A DNA stretch of 64,000 nt from assembly GCF_002906855.1 (NCBI RefSeq), contig NZ_MINI01000028.1, positions 1,984,001-2,048,000 of the forward strand, read 5' to 3'. This DNA comes from Pseudomonas putida (GTDB taxonomy: Bacteria; Pseudomonadota; Gammaproteobacteria; Pseudomonadales; Pseudomonadaceae). The notes under the pieces were generated by a model. It saw nothing but the letters and a program-made list of their open reading frames with translations, had not been told where the DNA came from and searched no databases. The position numbers and the translations under genes are program-made. Positions 48,128-56,930 of this stretch are shown here, piece by piece (position 1 is the first letter of the stretch; the number at the start of each line of letters is the position of its first letter).

Positions 48128-50653
48128 ATGGCCAACATCAAGCAAGACACCATGCCGGTGATCCGCGACCTGCGGGATTTCGATCGACGCTCCGGCAACC
48201 TGCTGGAACGCATGGTCTTCAACTATCGCCCGCTGTTCATGCTGTTCATGGTGCTGGTCACGCTGGTGCTCGGCTATGTGGCGGTCACGCGCCTGGAACT
48301 GCGCCCCAGCTTCGAGAAGATGATTCCGCAGAGCCAGCCCTACATCCAGAACTACCTGGACAACCGCAAGTCGCTGCGCGGCCTGGGCAACTCGGTGCGG
48401 GTGGTGGTGGAGAATACCCAGGGCGATATCTTCGACCCCGAATACCTGGACGTGCTGAAGAAGATCAACGACGAGCTGTTTCTCGCCCAAGGCGTCGACC
48501 GTGCCTGGATGAAGTCGCTGTGGAGCCCGGGCGTGCGCTGGACCGAGGTTACCGAGGAGGGCTTTCAGGGCGGCGCGGTGATGCCCGATGACTATCAGGG
48601 CAAGCCGGCCGACATCGAGCAGTTGCGCCAGAATATCAACCGTGCCGGCATCGTCGGCAGCCTGGTGTCGACCGATTTCAAGTCGAGCATGCTGGTGGTG
48701 CCGCTGCTCGACCACGACCTGGCCAGCGGGCGCGGCATCGACTACCGGCAGTTCTCGCAGATGCTCGAGCAGCAGTTGCGTGACAAGTACGAGTACGGCG
48801 GTGACAGCAAGGCGCGGGCGTCCGGCAAGGAAGGTGAAGGCAAGTACAAGGTGCGGGTGATCGGCTTTGCCAAGCTGATGGGCGACCTGATCGACGGCCT
48901 GATCCAGGTGATGATGTTCTTTGCCCTGGCCGTGGTCACATCGCTGGTGATCATCTTCCTGTATACCCGTTGCGTGCGCAGTACGCTGCTGGTGGTGTTC
49001 TGCTCGCTGGCGGCGGTGGTGTGGCAGCTGGGCATCGTCGGTTGGCTGGGCTATGCCATCGACCCGTACTCGATCCTGGTGCCGTTCCTGATCTTCGCCA
49101 TCGGCGTGTCCCACGCGGCGCAGAAGATGAACGGCATCATGCAGGACATCGGCCGTGGCACCCACAAGCTGGTGGCGGCGCGCTACACCTTCCGCCGCCT
49201 GTTCGTGGCCGGGGTCACCGCGCTGCTGGCGGACGCCGTGGGCTTTGCCGTGCTGATGCTGATCGACATCCCGGTGATCAAGGACCTGGCGATCACCGCG
49301 AGCATCGGCGTGGCGGTGCTGATCTTCACCTCGTTGCTGTTGATTCCGGTGGCACTGTCCTACGTCGGCGTCGGCCGCAAGGCGGCTGAGCGGGCCCTGC
49401 GCATCGACCGCCGCGCCGCCGAGCACCGGGGCTTCGGCAAACTGTGGGACGCGCTCGACCGCTTCACCACGCGCAAGTGGGCCACCGGCGCAGTGCTGGT
49501 CGCCACGCTGATGGGCGTGGGCGGCTTGTGGATGAGCCTGCAACTGAAGATCGGCGACCTCGACAGCGGTGCGCCGGAGCTGCGCGCCGATTCGCGCTAC
49601 AACCGCGACAACGCCTACATCACCAGCCACTATGCGCTGTCCAGCGACCTGTTCGCGGTGATGATCAAGACCCCGGCGGAAGGCTGCCTGAGCTACAAGA
49701 CGCTGATTCTCGCCGACCGCCTGGCGTGGGAGCTGCAGCAGTACCCAGGGGTGCAGACCACGGTGTCGCTGGTCAACGCCGTGCGCCAGATCACCGCCGG
49801 TTCCTTCGAGGGCAACCCGAAGATGAACAGCCTGCAGCGTAACCAGGACATGCTCAACTACGCCGCCCAGCAGGCCTCGGTCAACGCCCCCGAGCTGTTC
49901 AACAACGACTGCTCGATGATGCCGGTGATCGCCTACCTCAAGGACCACAAGGCCCAGACCCTGGACGACGTGGTGGCCATCGCCGACCGCTTCGCCCGCG
50001 ACAACAGCAGCCCCGACCGCCAGTTCCTGCTGGCCGCCGGCAGCGCTGGCATCGAGGCGGCGACCAATATCGTCGTGCGCGACGCCAACCGCACCATGCT
50101 GCTGTTCGTCTACCTGGCGGTCACGCTGTTCTGCCTGGTGACCTTCCGCAGCTGGCGCGCGACCCTGGTGGCGCTGCTGCCACTGGTGCTGACCTCGGTG
50201 CTGTGCGAGGCGTTGATGGTGGCGATGGGCATTGGCGTGAAAGTGGCCACCTTGCCGGTCATCGCCCTGGGCGTCGGCATTGGCGTGGACTACGCGCTGT
50301 ACCTGCTCAGCGTGCAGCTGCACTACCAGCGCCAGGGCCGCACCCTGGGCGAGGCTTACCAGAACGCCGTGGCCTTCACGGGCCGGGTGGTCGGCCTGGT
50401 GGGTATCACCCTTGCCGCCGGTGTGGTCGGCTGGGCCTGGTCGCCGATCAAGTTCCAGGCCGACATGGGCATCCTGCTGACCTTCATGTTCCTCTGGAAC
50501 ATGCTCGGGGCGCTGCTGCTGATCCCGGCGCTGTCGCACTTCCTGCTGCCCGACCAGCGCTTTGTCGCCGCCGCCCCCACGCCCTGCGAGGCCCAACCGC
50601 AACCCTGTGACGACGCCCAGGTGCCGCGCGCGCAAGCGCAGGTGCAGGCGTAG
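48128..50653 (+). CDS. RND/MMPL-family transporter
   Basis: Inner-membrane pump of 841 residues. The first membrane segment is near 33-52, a periplasmic domain follows, and two bundles of membrane helices at about 260-420 and 655-800 carry the conserved charged residues (IGVSHAAQKMNGI; GVGIGVDYALYLLSVQLHY). ATG 48128 follows AAGAGAGCC. It completes the four-gene export module. Confidence 0.9.
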   Translation: MANIKQDTMPVIRDLRDFDRRSGNLLERMVFNYRPLFMLFMVLVTLVLGYVAVTRLELRPSFEKMIPQSQPYIQNYLDNRKSLRGLGNSVRVVVENTQGDIFDPEYLDVLKKINDELFLAQGVDRAWMKSLWSPGVRWTEVTEEGFQGGAVMPDDYQGKPADIEQLRQNINRAGIVGSLVSTDFKSSMLVVPLLDHDLASGRGIDYRQFSQMLEQQLRDKYEYGGDSKARASGKEGEGKYKVRVIGFAKLMGDLIDGLIQVMMFFALAVVTSLVIIFLYTRCVRSTLLVVFCSLAAVVWQLGIVGWLGYAIDPYSILVPFLIFAIGVSHAAQKMNGIMQDIGRGTHKLVAARYTFRRLFVAGVTALLADAVGFAVLMLIDIPVIKDLAITASIGVAVLIFTSLLLIPVALSYVGVGRKAAERALRIDRRAAEHRGFGKLWDALDRFTTRKWATGAVLVATLMGVGGLWMSLQLKIGDLDSGAPELRADSRYNRDNAYITSHYALSSDLFAVMIKTPAEGCLSYKTLILADRLAWELQQYPGVQTTVSLVNAVRQITAGSFEGNPKMNSLQRNQDMLNYAAQQASVNAPELFNNDCSMMPVIAYLKDHKAQTLDDVVAIADRFARDNSSPDRQFLLAAGSAGIEAATNIVVRDANRTMLLFVYLAVTLFCLVTFRSWRATLVALLPLVLTSVLCEALMVAMGIGVKVATLPVIALGVGIGVDYALYLLSVQLHYQRQGRTLGEAYQNAVAFTGRVVGLVGITLAAGVVGWAWSPIKFQADMGILLTFMFLWNMLGALLLIPALSHFLLPDQRFVAAAPTPCEAQPQPCDDAQVPRAQAQVQA

Positions 50654-50701
50654 CCGGCAGGTCTACTCGTCGAATCGAAAACGGAAATCGGACACAACGT
50701 C

Positions 50702-52342
50702 ATGGCCAAGACAAAAATAATGCCGCCGGCACCCGGCGCCGACGCCTACCCCTTGCTGATCAAGCGCCTGCTGATGTCGGGCGTACGGCAACAGCCGGAC
50801 CAGGAGATCGTCTACGCCGACAAGCTGCGCTACACCTACCGCGAGCTCGACCAGCGCGTGCGGCGGCTGGCCAACGTGCTGCGCGCGGCCGGGGTACAGG
50901 CCGGCGACACCGTGGCGCTGCTGGACTGGGACAGTCACCGTTCGCTGGAATGCTTCTTCGCCGTGCCGATGCTCGGTGCGGTGCTGCACACGGTGAACAT
51001 TCGCCTGTCGCCGGAACAGGTGGCCTACACCATGAACCATGCCGAGGATGACCTGGTGCTGGTGCATGACGACTTCCTGCCGCTGCTGGAGCAGATCCAT
51101 GGCCAGCTGGGCACGGCCAAGAGCTACCTGCAGCTCAGCGACGACGAGGCGGTGGCTACCTCGCTGCCGGTGCTGGGCGAGTACGAGGCGCTGCTGGCGG
51201 CGGCCAGCCCCGAGGCCGAGTTCGAGGACTTCGACGAGCAGTCGGTGGCCACGCTGTTCTACACCACCGGTACCACCGGCAACCCCAAGGGCGTGTACTT
51301 CTCGCACCGCCAGCTGGTGCTGCATACCCTGAACCAGCTGGGCACGTTCGCTGCCTACGATGCCCAGCCGCTGCTGCGCTCCGGCGATGTGTACATGCCG
51401 ATCACGCCGATGTTCCACGTGCACGCCTGGGGCGTGCCCTATACGGCCACGCTGCTGGGGATCAAGCAGGTGTACCCGGGACGGTACGAGGCGGACAAGC
51501 TGGTGCGCCTGTACCGCGACGAAGGGGTGACGTTCTCTCACTGCGTGCCGACCTTGCTGCAGATGATGCTCGACAGCGAGCAGGGCCGGCATACCGACTT
51601 CAGCCGCTGGAAGCTGCTGCTCGGCGGCAGTGCCCTGACCCAGGGCCTGGCGCGTCAGGCCAGCGAGCGCGGCATGCTGATCTTCAGCGGTTACGGCATG
51701 TCGGAAACCTGCCCGCTGCTGACCCTGACTCGCCTGCGCGACGAGCACCTGGCGCTACCCATGGCCGAACAGGTGGCGCAGCGGATCAAGACCGGCGCCC
51801 CGGTGGCCATGGTCGACCTGCGCATCATCGATGCCAATGGCTGCGATGTGCCCCACGACGGCGCGTCGCTGGGCGAGATCGTGGTGCGCTCGCCATGGCT
51901 GACCCAGGGCTACCTGCACGAGCCCGGCATGGGCGCCGAACTGTGGCAGGACGGCTGGATGCACACCGGCGACATGGGCTCGATCGACCGTCACGGGGTG
52001 CTGGAGATCAAGGACCGGATCAAGGACGTGATCAAGACCGGCGGTGAGTGGATCAGCTCCTTGGCCTTGGAAAACCTGATCAGCCTGCACACGGCGGTCA
52101 ATGCGGTGGCGGTGGTTGGCATTCCCGACGAGCGCTGGGGCGAGCGGCCGGTCGCACTGGTGGTCTGCATGCCTGGCGACAGCCTCGACCAGGTGGGGCT
52201 CGAAGCGCACCTGAAGCAGTTTGTCGACAGCGGCCAGATCAACAAGTGGGCGATCCCGCGGCAGGTGCACTTCGTGGCCGACATCCCCAAGACCAGCGTC
52301 GGCAAGATCAACAAGAAGCTGATCCGCGAGATGCACCTGTGA
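50702..52342 (+). CDS. Fatty acid-CoA ligase (AMP-binding)
   Basis: Acyl-CoA synthetase of 546 residues. The adenylation motif is YTTGTTGNPKG, with A5 GYGMSE, A7 HTGDMG, A8 KDRIKDVIKTGGEWIS and a normal A10 lysine in TSVGKINKK. It starts 48 bases after the RND gene. It would activate the acid that the module handles for use by the BKACE enzyme encoded next. Confidence 0.9.
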   Translation: MAKTKIMPPAPGADAYPLLIKRLLMSGVRQQPDQEIVYADKLRYTYRELDQRVRRLANVLRAAGVQAGDTVALLDWDSHRSLECFFAVPMLGAVLHTVNIRLSPEQVAYTMNHAEDDLVLVHDDFLPLLEQIHGQLGTAKSYLQLSDDEAVATSLPVLGEYEALLAAASPEAEFEDFDEQSVATLFYTTGTTGNPKGVYFSHRQLVLHTLNQLGTFAAYDAQPLLRSGDVYMPITPMFHVHAWGVPYTATLLGIKQVYPGRYEADKLVRLYRDEGVTFSHCVPTLLQMMLDSEQGRHTDFSRWKLLLGGSALTQGLARQASERGMLIFSGYGMSETCPLLTLTRLRDEHLALPMAEQVAQRIKTGAPVAMVDLRIIDANGCDVPHDGASLGEIVVRSPWLTQGYLHEPGMGAELWQDGWMHTGDMGSIDRHGVLEIKDRIKDVIKTGGEWISSLALENLISLHTAVNAVAVVGIPDERWGERPVALVVCMPGDSLDQVGLEAHLKQFVDSGQINKWAIPRQVHFVADIPKTSVGKINKKLIREMHL

Positions 52343-52453
52343 ATGCAGCGCATACCGCGATTCTGCTGGAAGCACTGGCCCGGCTCTGCGCTGTGGCCGA
52401 ACAGCCGTCGGTCTGCACCGACACCCTTTGACAATCACAACAAGGAACACCCG

Positions 52454-53521
52454 ATGAACTTCCTCGATGGCCACCTGTTCACCGAAAACCAGCAGCCGCT
52501 GATCATCACCGCAGCACCCTATGCACCGTCGTGGGTACCGTCCGACTTCCCCGAAGACATTCCGGTAACCATGGCCGAGCAGATCCAGAAGGCCGTGGAC
52601 TGCTACAACGCCGGTGCCACGGTGCTCCACCTGCATGTTCGCGAGCTGGATGGCAAGGGCTCCAAGCGCCTTTCCAAGTTCAACGAGCTGATCGCCGGCG
52701 TGCGCGAAGCGGTGCCGGAAATGATCATCCAGGTGGGTGGCTCGATCAGCTTCGCGCCGGAAACCGAAGGCGCTGCGGCCAAGTGGCTGAGCGACGACAC
52801 CCGCCACATGCTGGCCGAGCTCGACCCCAAGCCTGATCAGGTCACGGTGACGGTCAATACCTCGCAGATGAACGTGGTCGAGCACTGGGGCTACCAGGAC
52901 GTGCGCGGCACCTCGATGGAAGACCCGGCCGTCTATGAAGCCTACAAGGAAATGACCGTGCCAGCCCAGCCGGGCTGGGTCGAGGAGCACGTGCGCCGCC
53001 TCAGCGCCGCCGGCATCCAGAGCGCCTTCCAGTGCTACAACCTGAACAGCTTCGAATCGGTCGAGCGCCTGATGCGCCGCGGTATCTACAAAGGCCCGCT
53101 GGTGATGAACTGGGTGGCCATCGGCGGTGGCATGGACGTGCCGAACATCTACAGCCTGGCCAACATCCTGCGGGCCGTGCCGGACGGCGCGGTGCTCACC
53201 GTGGAAAGCTCGATGCGCAACGTGCTGCCGGTCAACATGATGGGCATCGCCATGGGCCTGCATGTGCGCTGCGGCATCGAGGACAACCTGTGGAACCAGG
53301 CGCAGACCGAGAAGATGTCCACGGTGCAGCAGATCGAGCAACTGGTGCGCATGTCGCGCGAGTTCGGCCGGCCGATCGCCACGGCCAAGGAGGCCCGCGA
53401 AATCAGCAAGATCGGCGTGTTCTACGACACCGTCGAAGAAAGCCTGGCAGCCAACGGCTTCGCGCCGAACCGCAACGGCGGCCAGCAAGGCTTCCTGCGC
53501 AAGACGGCTGAATGCGCGTAA
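52454..53521 (+). CDS. Beta-keto acid cleavage enzyme (BKACE, DUF849)
   Basis: Zinc enzyme of 355 residues that converts a beta-keto acid plus acetyl-CoA into acetoacetate and an acyl-CoA. The metal-binding His59-x-His61 is in TVLHLHVREL, and the later VESSMRNVLPVNMM region fits the barrel end. ATG 52454 is 111 bases after the ligase gene; no strong RBS is seen. A related family member acts in carnitine degradation. The substrate here is unknown. Confidence 0.9.
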   Translation: MNFLDGHLFTENQQPLIITAAPYAPSWVPSDFPEDIPVTMAEQIQKAVDCYNAGATVLHLHVRELDGKGSKRLSKFNELIAGVREAVPEMIIQVGGSISFAPETEGAAAKWLSDDTRHMLAELDPKPDQVTVTVNTSQMNVVEHWGYQDVRGTSMEDPAVYEAYKEMTVPAQPGWVEEHVRRLSAAGIQSAFQCYNLNSFESVERLMRRGIYKGPLVMNWVAIGGGMDVPNIYSLANILRAVPDGAVLTVESSMRNVLPVNMMGIAMGLHVRCGIEDNLWNQAQTEKMSTVQQIEQLVRMSREFGRPIATAKEAREISKIGVFYDTVEESLAANGFAPNRNGGQQGFLRKTAECA

Positions 53522-53531
53522 GCCCCGCTGC

Positions 53532-54550
53532 ATGCCCGTGCTGATTCGGGCTGGAGCCCTGTCCCACTACCTTGAGGTGTGCCAGCAGTTCGGGATCGAC
53601 CCGGTGCCGCTGCTGGCCGAGGTGGGCTTGAGCACGGCCCGGCTACGACATGCCGAGCACCGCCTGTGCGGCGACGCCGCGGTGCGCCTGCTGGAAAACA
53701 CCGCAGCCGCCAGCGGCTGCCAGGCCTTGGGCCTGAGCATGGCTGCGGCGCGGCAGTTTTCGGACCTGGGCGCGGTCAGCCTGCTGTTGTGCCACCAGCG
53801 CTCGCTGCGTGATGTCTTGCAGGTGATGCTGCGTTACCGGCACCTGATGAACGGGTCGGTGGCCATCGATCTGGATGAGCACGGCAGCCGGGCGATCATC
53901 CGCCAGGACGTGCTGACCCGCAGCGCAATGCCCAACCGCCAGGCCAACGAACTGGCCATGGGCGTGCTGTTTCGGCTGTGCGCCACCTTGCTCGGCAGGC
54001 ATTGGCGGCCGTACGTTGTGCATTTCACCCATCCGGCGCCGGCCGACCTGCAGTTGCATCGGCGCCTGTTTACCTGCGAGCTGGTGTTTGGCAGCCACTT
54101 CAACGGCATTGTCTGCCCTGACGGCAACCTGGCGCGGGCTGCTGGCCAGGTGGACCCGGCGATGGCGGGCAATGCCCGGCGCTACCTGGTCCCGCTGCAG
54201 GAGGACGGTGGGCTGTCACTGGTCGAGGCGGTGCGCAGGGATATCCGCCAGTGGCTTCCCGCAGGCAGGGCGTCGATCGAGCATATCGCCCAGCAGCAGG
54301 GCATGAACGTGCGAACCCTGCAGCGCCGCCTGGATGACCAGGGCAGGTATTCAGCGCGTTGATCGGTGAAGCCCGCCGCGAACTGGCCCTGCGTTACCTG
54401 GGCAATGCGAACTACCCGCTGCAACGCATCGCCGAGTTGCTGGGCTTTTGCGCACCCACTTCCTTTACCCGCTGGTTCATCGGGCAGTTCGGCATGCCGC
54501 CGACAGCCTGGCGCAAAAAAAACGGCAAGCTGCTGGCAGCGTTGCCGTAA
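53532..54550 (+). pseudogene. AraC-family regulator with a one-base frameshift
   Basis: Paralogue of the AraC gene at 41752. From ATG 53532 (MPVLIRAGALSHYLEV) the Arabinose_bd-type domain and the first HTH helix (IEHIAQQQGMNVRTLQRRLD) are intact. After DDQG the frame fails at TGA 54360-54362, and the homologous sequence continues one frame over: ALIGEARRELALRYLGNANY to ITRWFIGQFG-like AFAPTSFTRWFIG and the stop at 54550. One extra base in the GGG at 54341-54343 restores DDQGQVFSALIGEAR, which aligns with EEEGATFSELVNGVR of the paralogue without gaps. The start lies 10 bases after the BKACE stop. Confidence 0.85.
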
Positions 54551-54555
54551 AGCAG

Positions 54556-54575
54556 ACCGGTGCCAATGCACCGGT
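54556..54575. terminator. Hairpin between convergent genes
   Basis: ACCGGTGC and GCACCGGT form a perfect 8-bp stem with a CAAT loop. It lies between the AraC gene (ends 54550) and the TauD-type gene (ends 54587). Confidence 0.7.
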
Positions 54576-54586
54576 TGTGCGACCCA

Positions 54587-55435
54587 TCAGTAAGGCGTGT
54601 CGCCAACGATGCCGGCGCGGTTCATCTTGCGGTGGCAGGGCGGGTAATCCATGACCGCGTAGTGCTGGGTGCTGCGGTTGTCCCAGATGGCAATGCTGTT
54701 GGGCTTCCAGCGCCAGCGCACCTGGTACTCCGGGATCGTCGCCTGGCTGATCAGGTAGCGCAGCAGCTCGCCGGCACCCGGGCTGAAGTCCTGGCCGAAG
54801 CGTACCCGTTCGGGCGTGTGGTAGTTGCTGAAGTGGGTGGCGAAGCTGTTGACGAACAGCACTTTCTCGCCGGTTTCCGGGTGCGTGCGCACCACGGGGT
54901 GTTCGGCATCTGGGTACCGTTCCTTGAGGGCCAGGCGCTTTTCGATCGGCATGGCGGCGCCAAAGCTGGCCTCGATGCTGTGGCGGGCGCGCAGGCCTTC
55001 GATCCTGGCCTTGACGTCCGCCGGCAGGCGATCGTAGGCCACCACCATGTTCGCCCACACGGTGTCGCCGCCCACGGGTGGGCACTCAAGGCAGCGCAGC
55101 ACCGCGCCCATGGACGGGTTCTCGCGCCAGGTGGTGTCGGTGTGCCAGGCGTTCTCGTAGCGGTCTGGCGGGTTTTCTGGTGACTTGTGGATCTGCACCA
55201 GGCCAGGGTGGTCCGGGTGGCTGCCGACCACCGGGTGGTCTTCCAGTTCGCCGAAGCGCCGGGCGAACGCCACATGCTCGGCGTGGCTGATGTCCTGGTT
55301 GCGCAGGAACAGCACCCGGTGCTTGAGCAGTTGTTGGCGAACCTCGGCGAATAGCCCATCGTCATGGATGACGTCGGCCAGGTTCAGGCCTACCAGTTCC
55401 GCACCGATGGTGCAGGTCAGTTGTTCCACTTGCAT
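54587..55435 (-). CDS. TauD/TfdA-family 2-oxoglutarate-dependent dioxygenase
   Basis: Iron oxygenase of 282 residues. The facial triad is His98-x-Asp100 in NAWHTDTTW and His258 in STQHYAVMDY; Arg269 would bind 2-oxoglutarate. Related enzymes cleave taurine, alkyl sulfates or 2,4-D. ATG 55435 has AGG about seven bases upstream. The YeiH exporter and YeeE genes elsewhere in the window suggest sulfur metabolism, but no neighbour here confirms the substrate. Confidence 0.88.
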   Translation of the reverse strand: MQVEQLTCTIGAELVGLNLADVIHDDGLFAEVRQQLLKHRVLFLRNQDISHAEHVAFARRFGELEDHPVVGSHPDHPGLVQIHKSPENPPDRYENAWHTDTTWRENPSMGAVLRCLECPPVGGDTVWANMVVAYDRLPADVKARIEGLRARHSIEASFGAAMPIEKRLALKERYPDAEHPVVRTHPETGEKVLFVNSFATHFSNYHTPERVRFGQDFSPGAGELLRYLISQATIPEYQVRWRWKPNSIAIWDNRSTQHYAVMDYPPCHRKMNRAGIVGDTPY

Positions 55436-55574
55436 GATGTGCCTGCTCTCAGAGTCTGCATTGTTGTTGTAAGCGTTGGGTCACGCTGGAACAGACTGTA
55501 GGCCGCAGGTGCCGCGTGCTGCTTCACATCAGGTGACAGTCAGCTGTCTTTTCGTGACAACGGGCCGGGCATTG

Positions 55575-55595
55575 CCTATTGATAAAACCGATAGG
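55575..55595. promoter_or_regulatory. CCTAT-N11-ATAGG inverted repeat, LysR-type box candidate
   Basis: The arms are 11 bases apart (T-N11-A form) and lie 71 bases upstream of the PACE start at 55667. A second small palindrome, GACAGTCAGCTGTC, is about 30 bases further upstream. Confidence 0.4.
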
Positions 55596-55666
55596 TGCTA
55601 TGTCGCGAGTATCAGTTCCATCAAAGAAAATGTCAGCCACGACGTAACCACATGATGGAATCTGTT

Positions 55667-56098
55667 ATGAAAAAGGTCTCTTTCACCGAACGCATGGTCC
55701 ATGCCGTCGGCTACGAAATCTTCGCCGTGCTGCTGTGCGCGCCCTTGCTCTCGTGGATCATGGGCAAGTCGCTGGCCACGGCTGGTACCCTGGCGGTCAC
55801 CCTGTCGGTGATCGCGATGATCTGGAACATGGTCTACAACGCACTGGTCGACCGTTTCGTGGCGACGCCGCGCATCCAGTGGAAAGCGCTGGCGCGCTTC
55901 GTTCATGGTCTGGGCTTCGAGGCGGGGCTGGTGGTCTGGTGCCTGCCGGTGGCGGCATGGATGCTGGAGATCTCGCTGCTGCAGGCGTTCATGGTCGAGC
56001 TGGGCTTCTTCGTGATCATCCTGCCTTACACCGTGCTGTACAACTGGGCGTTCGACCGCGCCCGGCACTTCATCCTGCAGCGCCGGGCCGTGGCCTGA
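55667..56098 (+). CDS. PACE-family multidrug efflux protein
   Basis: Inner-membrane protein of 143 residues with four segments, in the tandem bacterial transmembrane pair architecture of AceI-like transporters of chlorhexidine and other biocides. NMVYNALVDRF and VLYNWAFDRARH are the two conserved loops. ATG 55667 is preferred, with GGA nine bases upstream; ATGs at 55652 and 55655 are alternatives. It converges with the TorF gene, with only four bases between the stops. Confidence 0.85.
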   Translation: MKKVSFTERMVHAVGYEIFAVLLCAPLLSWIMGKSLATAGTLAVTLSVIAMIWNMVYNALVDRFVATPRIQWKALARFVHGLGFEAGLVVWCLPVAAWMLEISLLQAFMVELGFFVIILPYTVLYNWAFDRARHFILQRRAVA

Positions 56099-56102
56099 GG
56101 CC

Positions 56103-56849
56103 TCAGAAGTGTTTGCTGACACCGGCCACCACGGTGGCGCTGCAGACGTCATCGAAGCCATAGTTGCTGGCGCATTCGGCCTGCGACAGGTTGGTATCCA
56201 TATAGCTCAGGCGCCAGGTGAGGCCGAGGAAGTCGCGGGTGAATCTGGCTTCCCATTCACGGTAGGAATCGCGCGACTGGCCGCTCTGTGACCAGTAGCT
56301 CGGGTCTTTGAAGTCGGCGCGGCCGTAGCGCAGTTCCAGGCCGACTTCCAGCGGCAGCACCGTGTGGTAGCCCACCCAGGTGTAGAGGCTGTCCTGATCC
56401 TTGCCGTACTGCGTCGTAGCGTCCGTGGAGTAGTAGGCCGCCAGCTTGAAGCCATGCACATCGACGATGGCGTACAGCTCTGACTGGTTGTACCGGCTTT
56501 CCTTGGGGTAGGTGTACTTCAGGTAACCCAGGTCCAGGTTGGCGTGCTCACTCATTTGCCAGGCCCAGCCACCGTAGTAGTCGACCTCCTGGCGGGTCTT
56601 GCTGTCGAAGCCGAAATCGACGTTCGAGGTCCAGGCGCCCAGATACAGGCCGCTGGCATGGCTGAGCATGACCTCGGCCTGCGCGGCCGGATCGCCCTGG
56701 GTTTGCGAGATGCCGCGGCTGCGATAATCACTGACTGCGGCCAGGTCGAGGTCGAGCGCGAAGTCATCGTTGATGGGCAAGGCGATGGCGGCGGGGGCGA
56801 GCGCGGCGCAGCCGAATGCGCACACGGCTGCCAGGGTAGCGTGCTTCAT
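56103..56849 (-). CDS. TorF-family (Gcw_chp) putative outer-membrane protein
   Basis: Protein of 248 residues with a signal peptide (ends APAAIALP, about residue 24). The mature part has the family features LAAVSDYRSRGISQTQGDPA, LYLGAWTSNVDFG and a terminal VSKHF, suggesting an outer-membrane barrel. ATG 56849 follows AGGGATGACC. Function is not known; the family is found near transporters and riboflavin-related genes in some genomes. Confidence 0.8.
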   Translation of the reverse strand: MKHATLAAVCAFGCAALAPAAIALPINDDFALDLDLAAVSDYRSRGISQTQGDPAAQAEVMLSHASGLYLGAWTSNVDFGFDSKTRQEVDYYGGWAWQMSEHANLDLGYLKYTYPKESRYNQSELYAIVDVHGFKLAAYYSTDATTQYGKDQDSLYTWVGYHTVLPLEVGLELRYGRADFKDPSYWSQSGQSRDSYREWEARFTRDFLGLTWRLSYMDTNLSQAECASNYGFDDVCSATVVAGVSKHF

Positions 56850-56930
56850 GGTCATCCCTATCTTGTGTTGTGGTTGTTGTGGCAGATAGAAAAGGCGGCA
56901 TGCCGTACAGGCATGCCGAGGTGCAGGGGC

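Noticed and set aside
47936..50635. 899-residue open frame on the minus strand opposite the RND gene
   Set aside because: The translation is rich in His, Gln, Arg and Val without domain features, and it is an antisense shadow of GC-rich coding sequence.
51755..53533. 592-residue open frame antisense to the ligase and BKACE genes
   Set aside because: It crosses two well-supported plus-strand genes and shows no motif.
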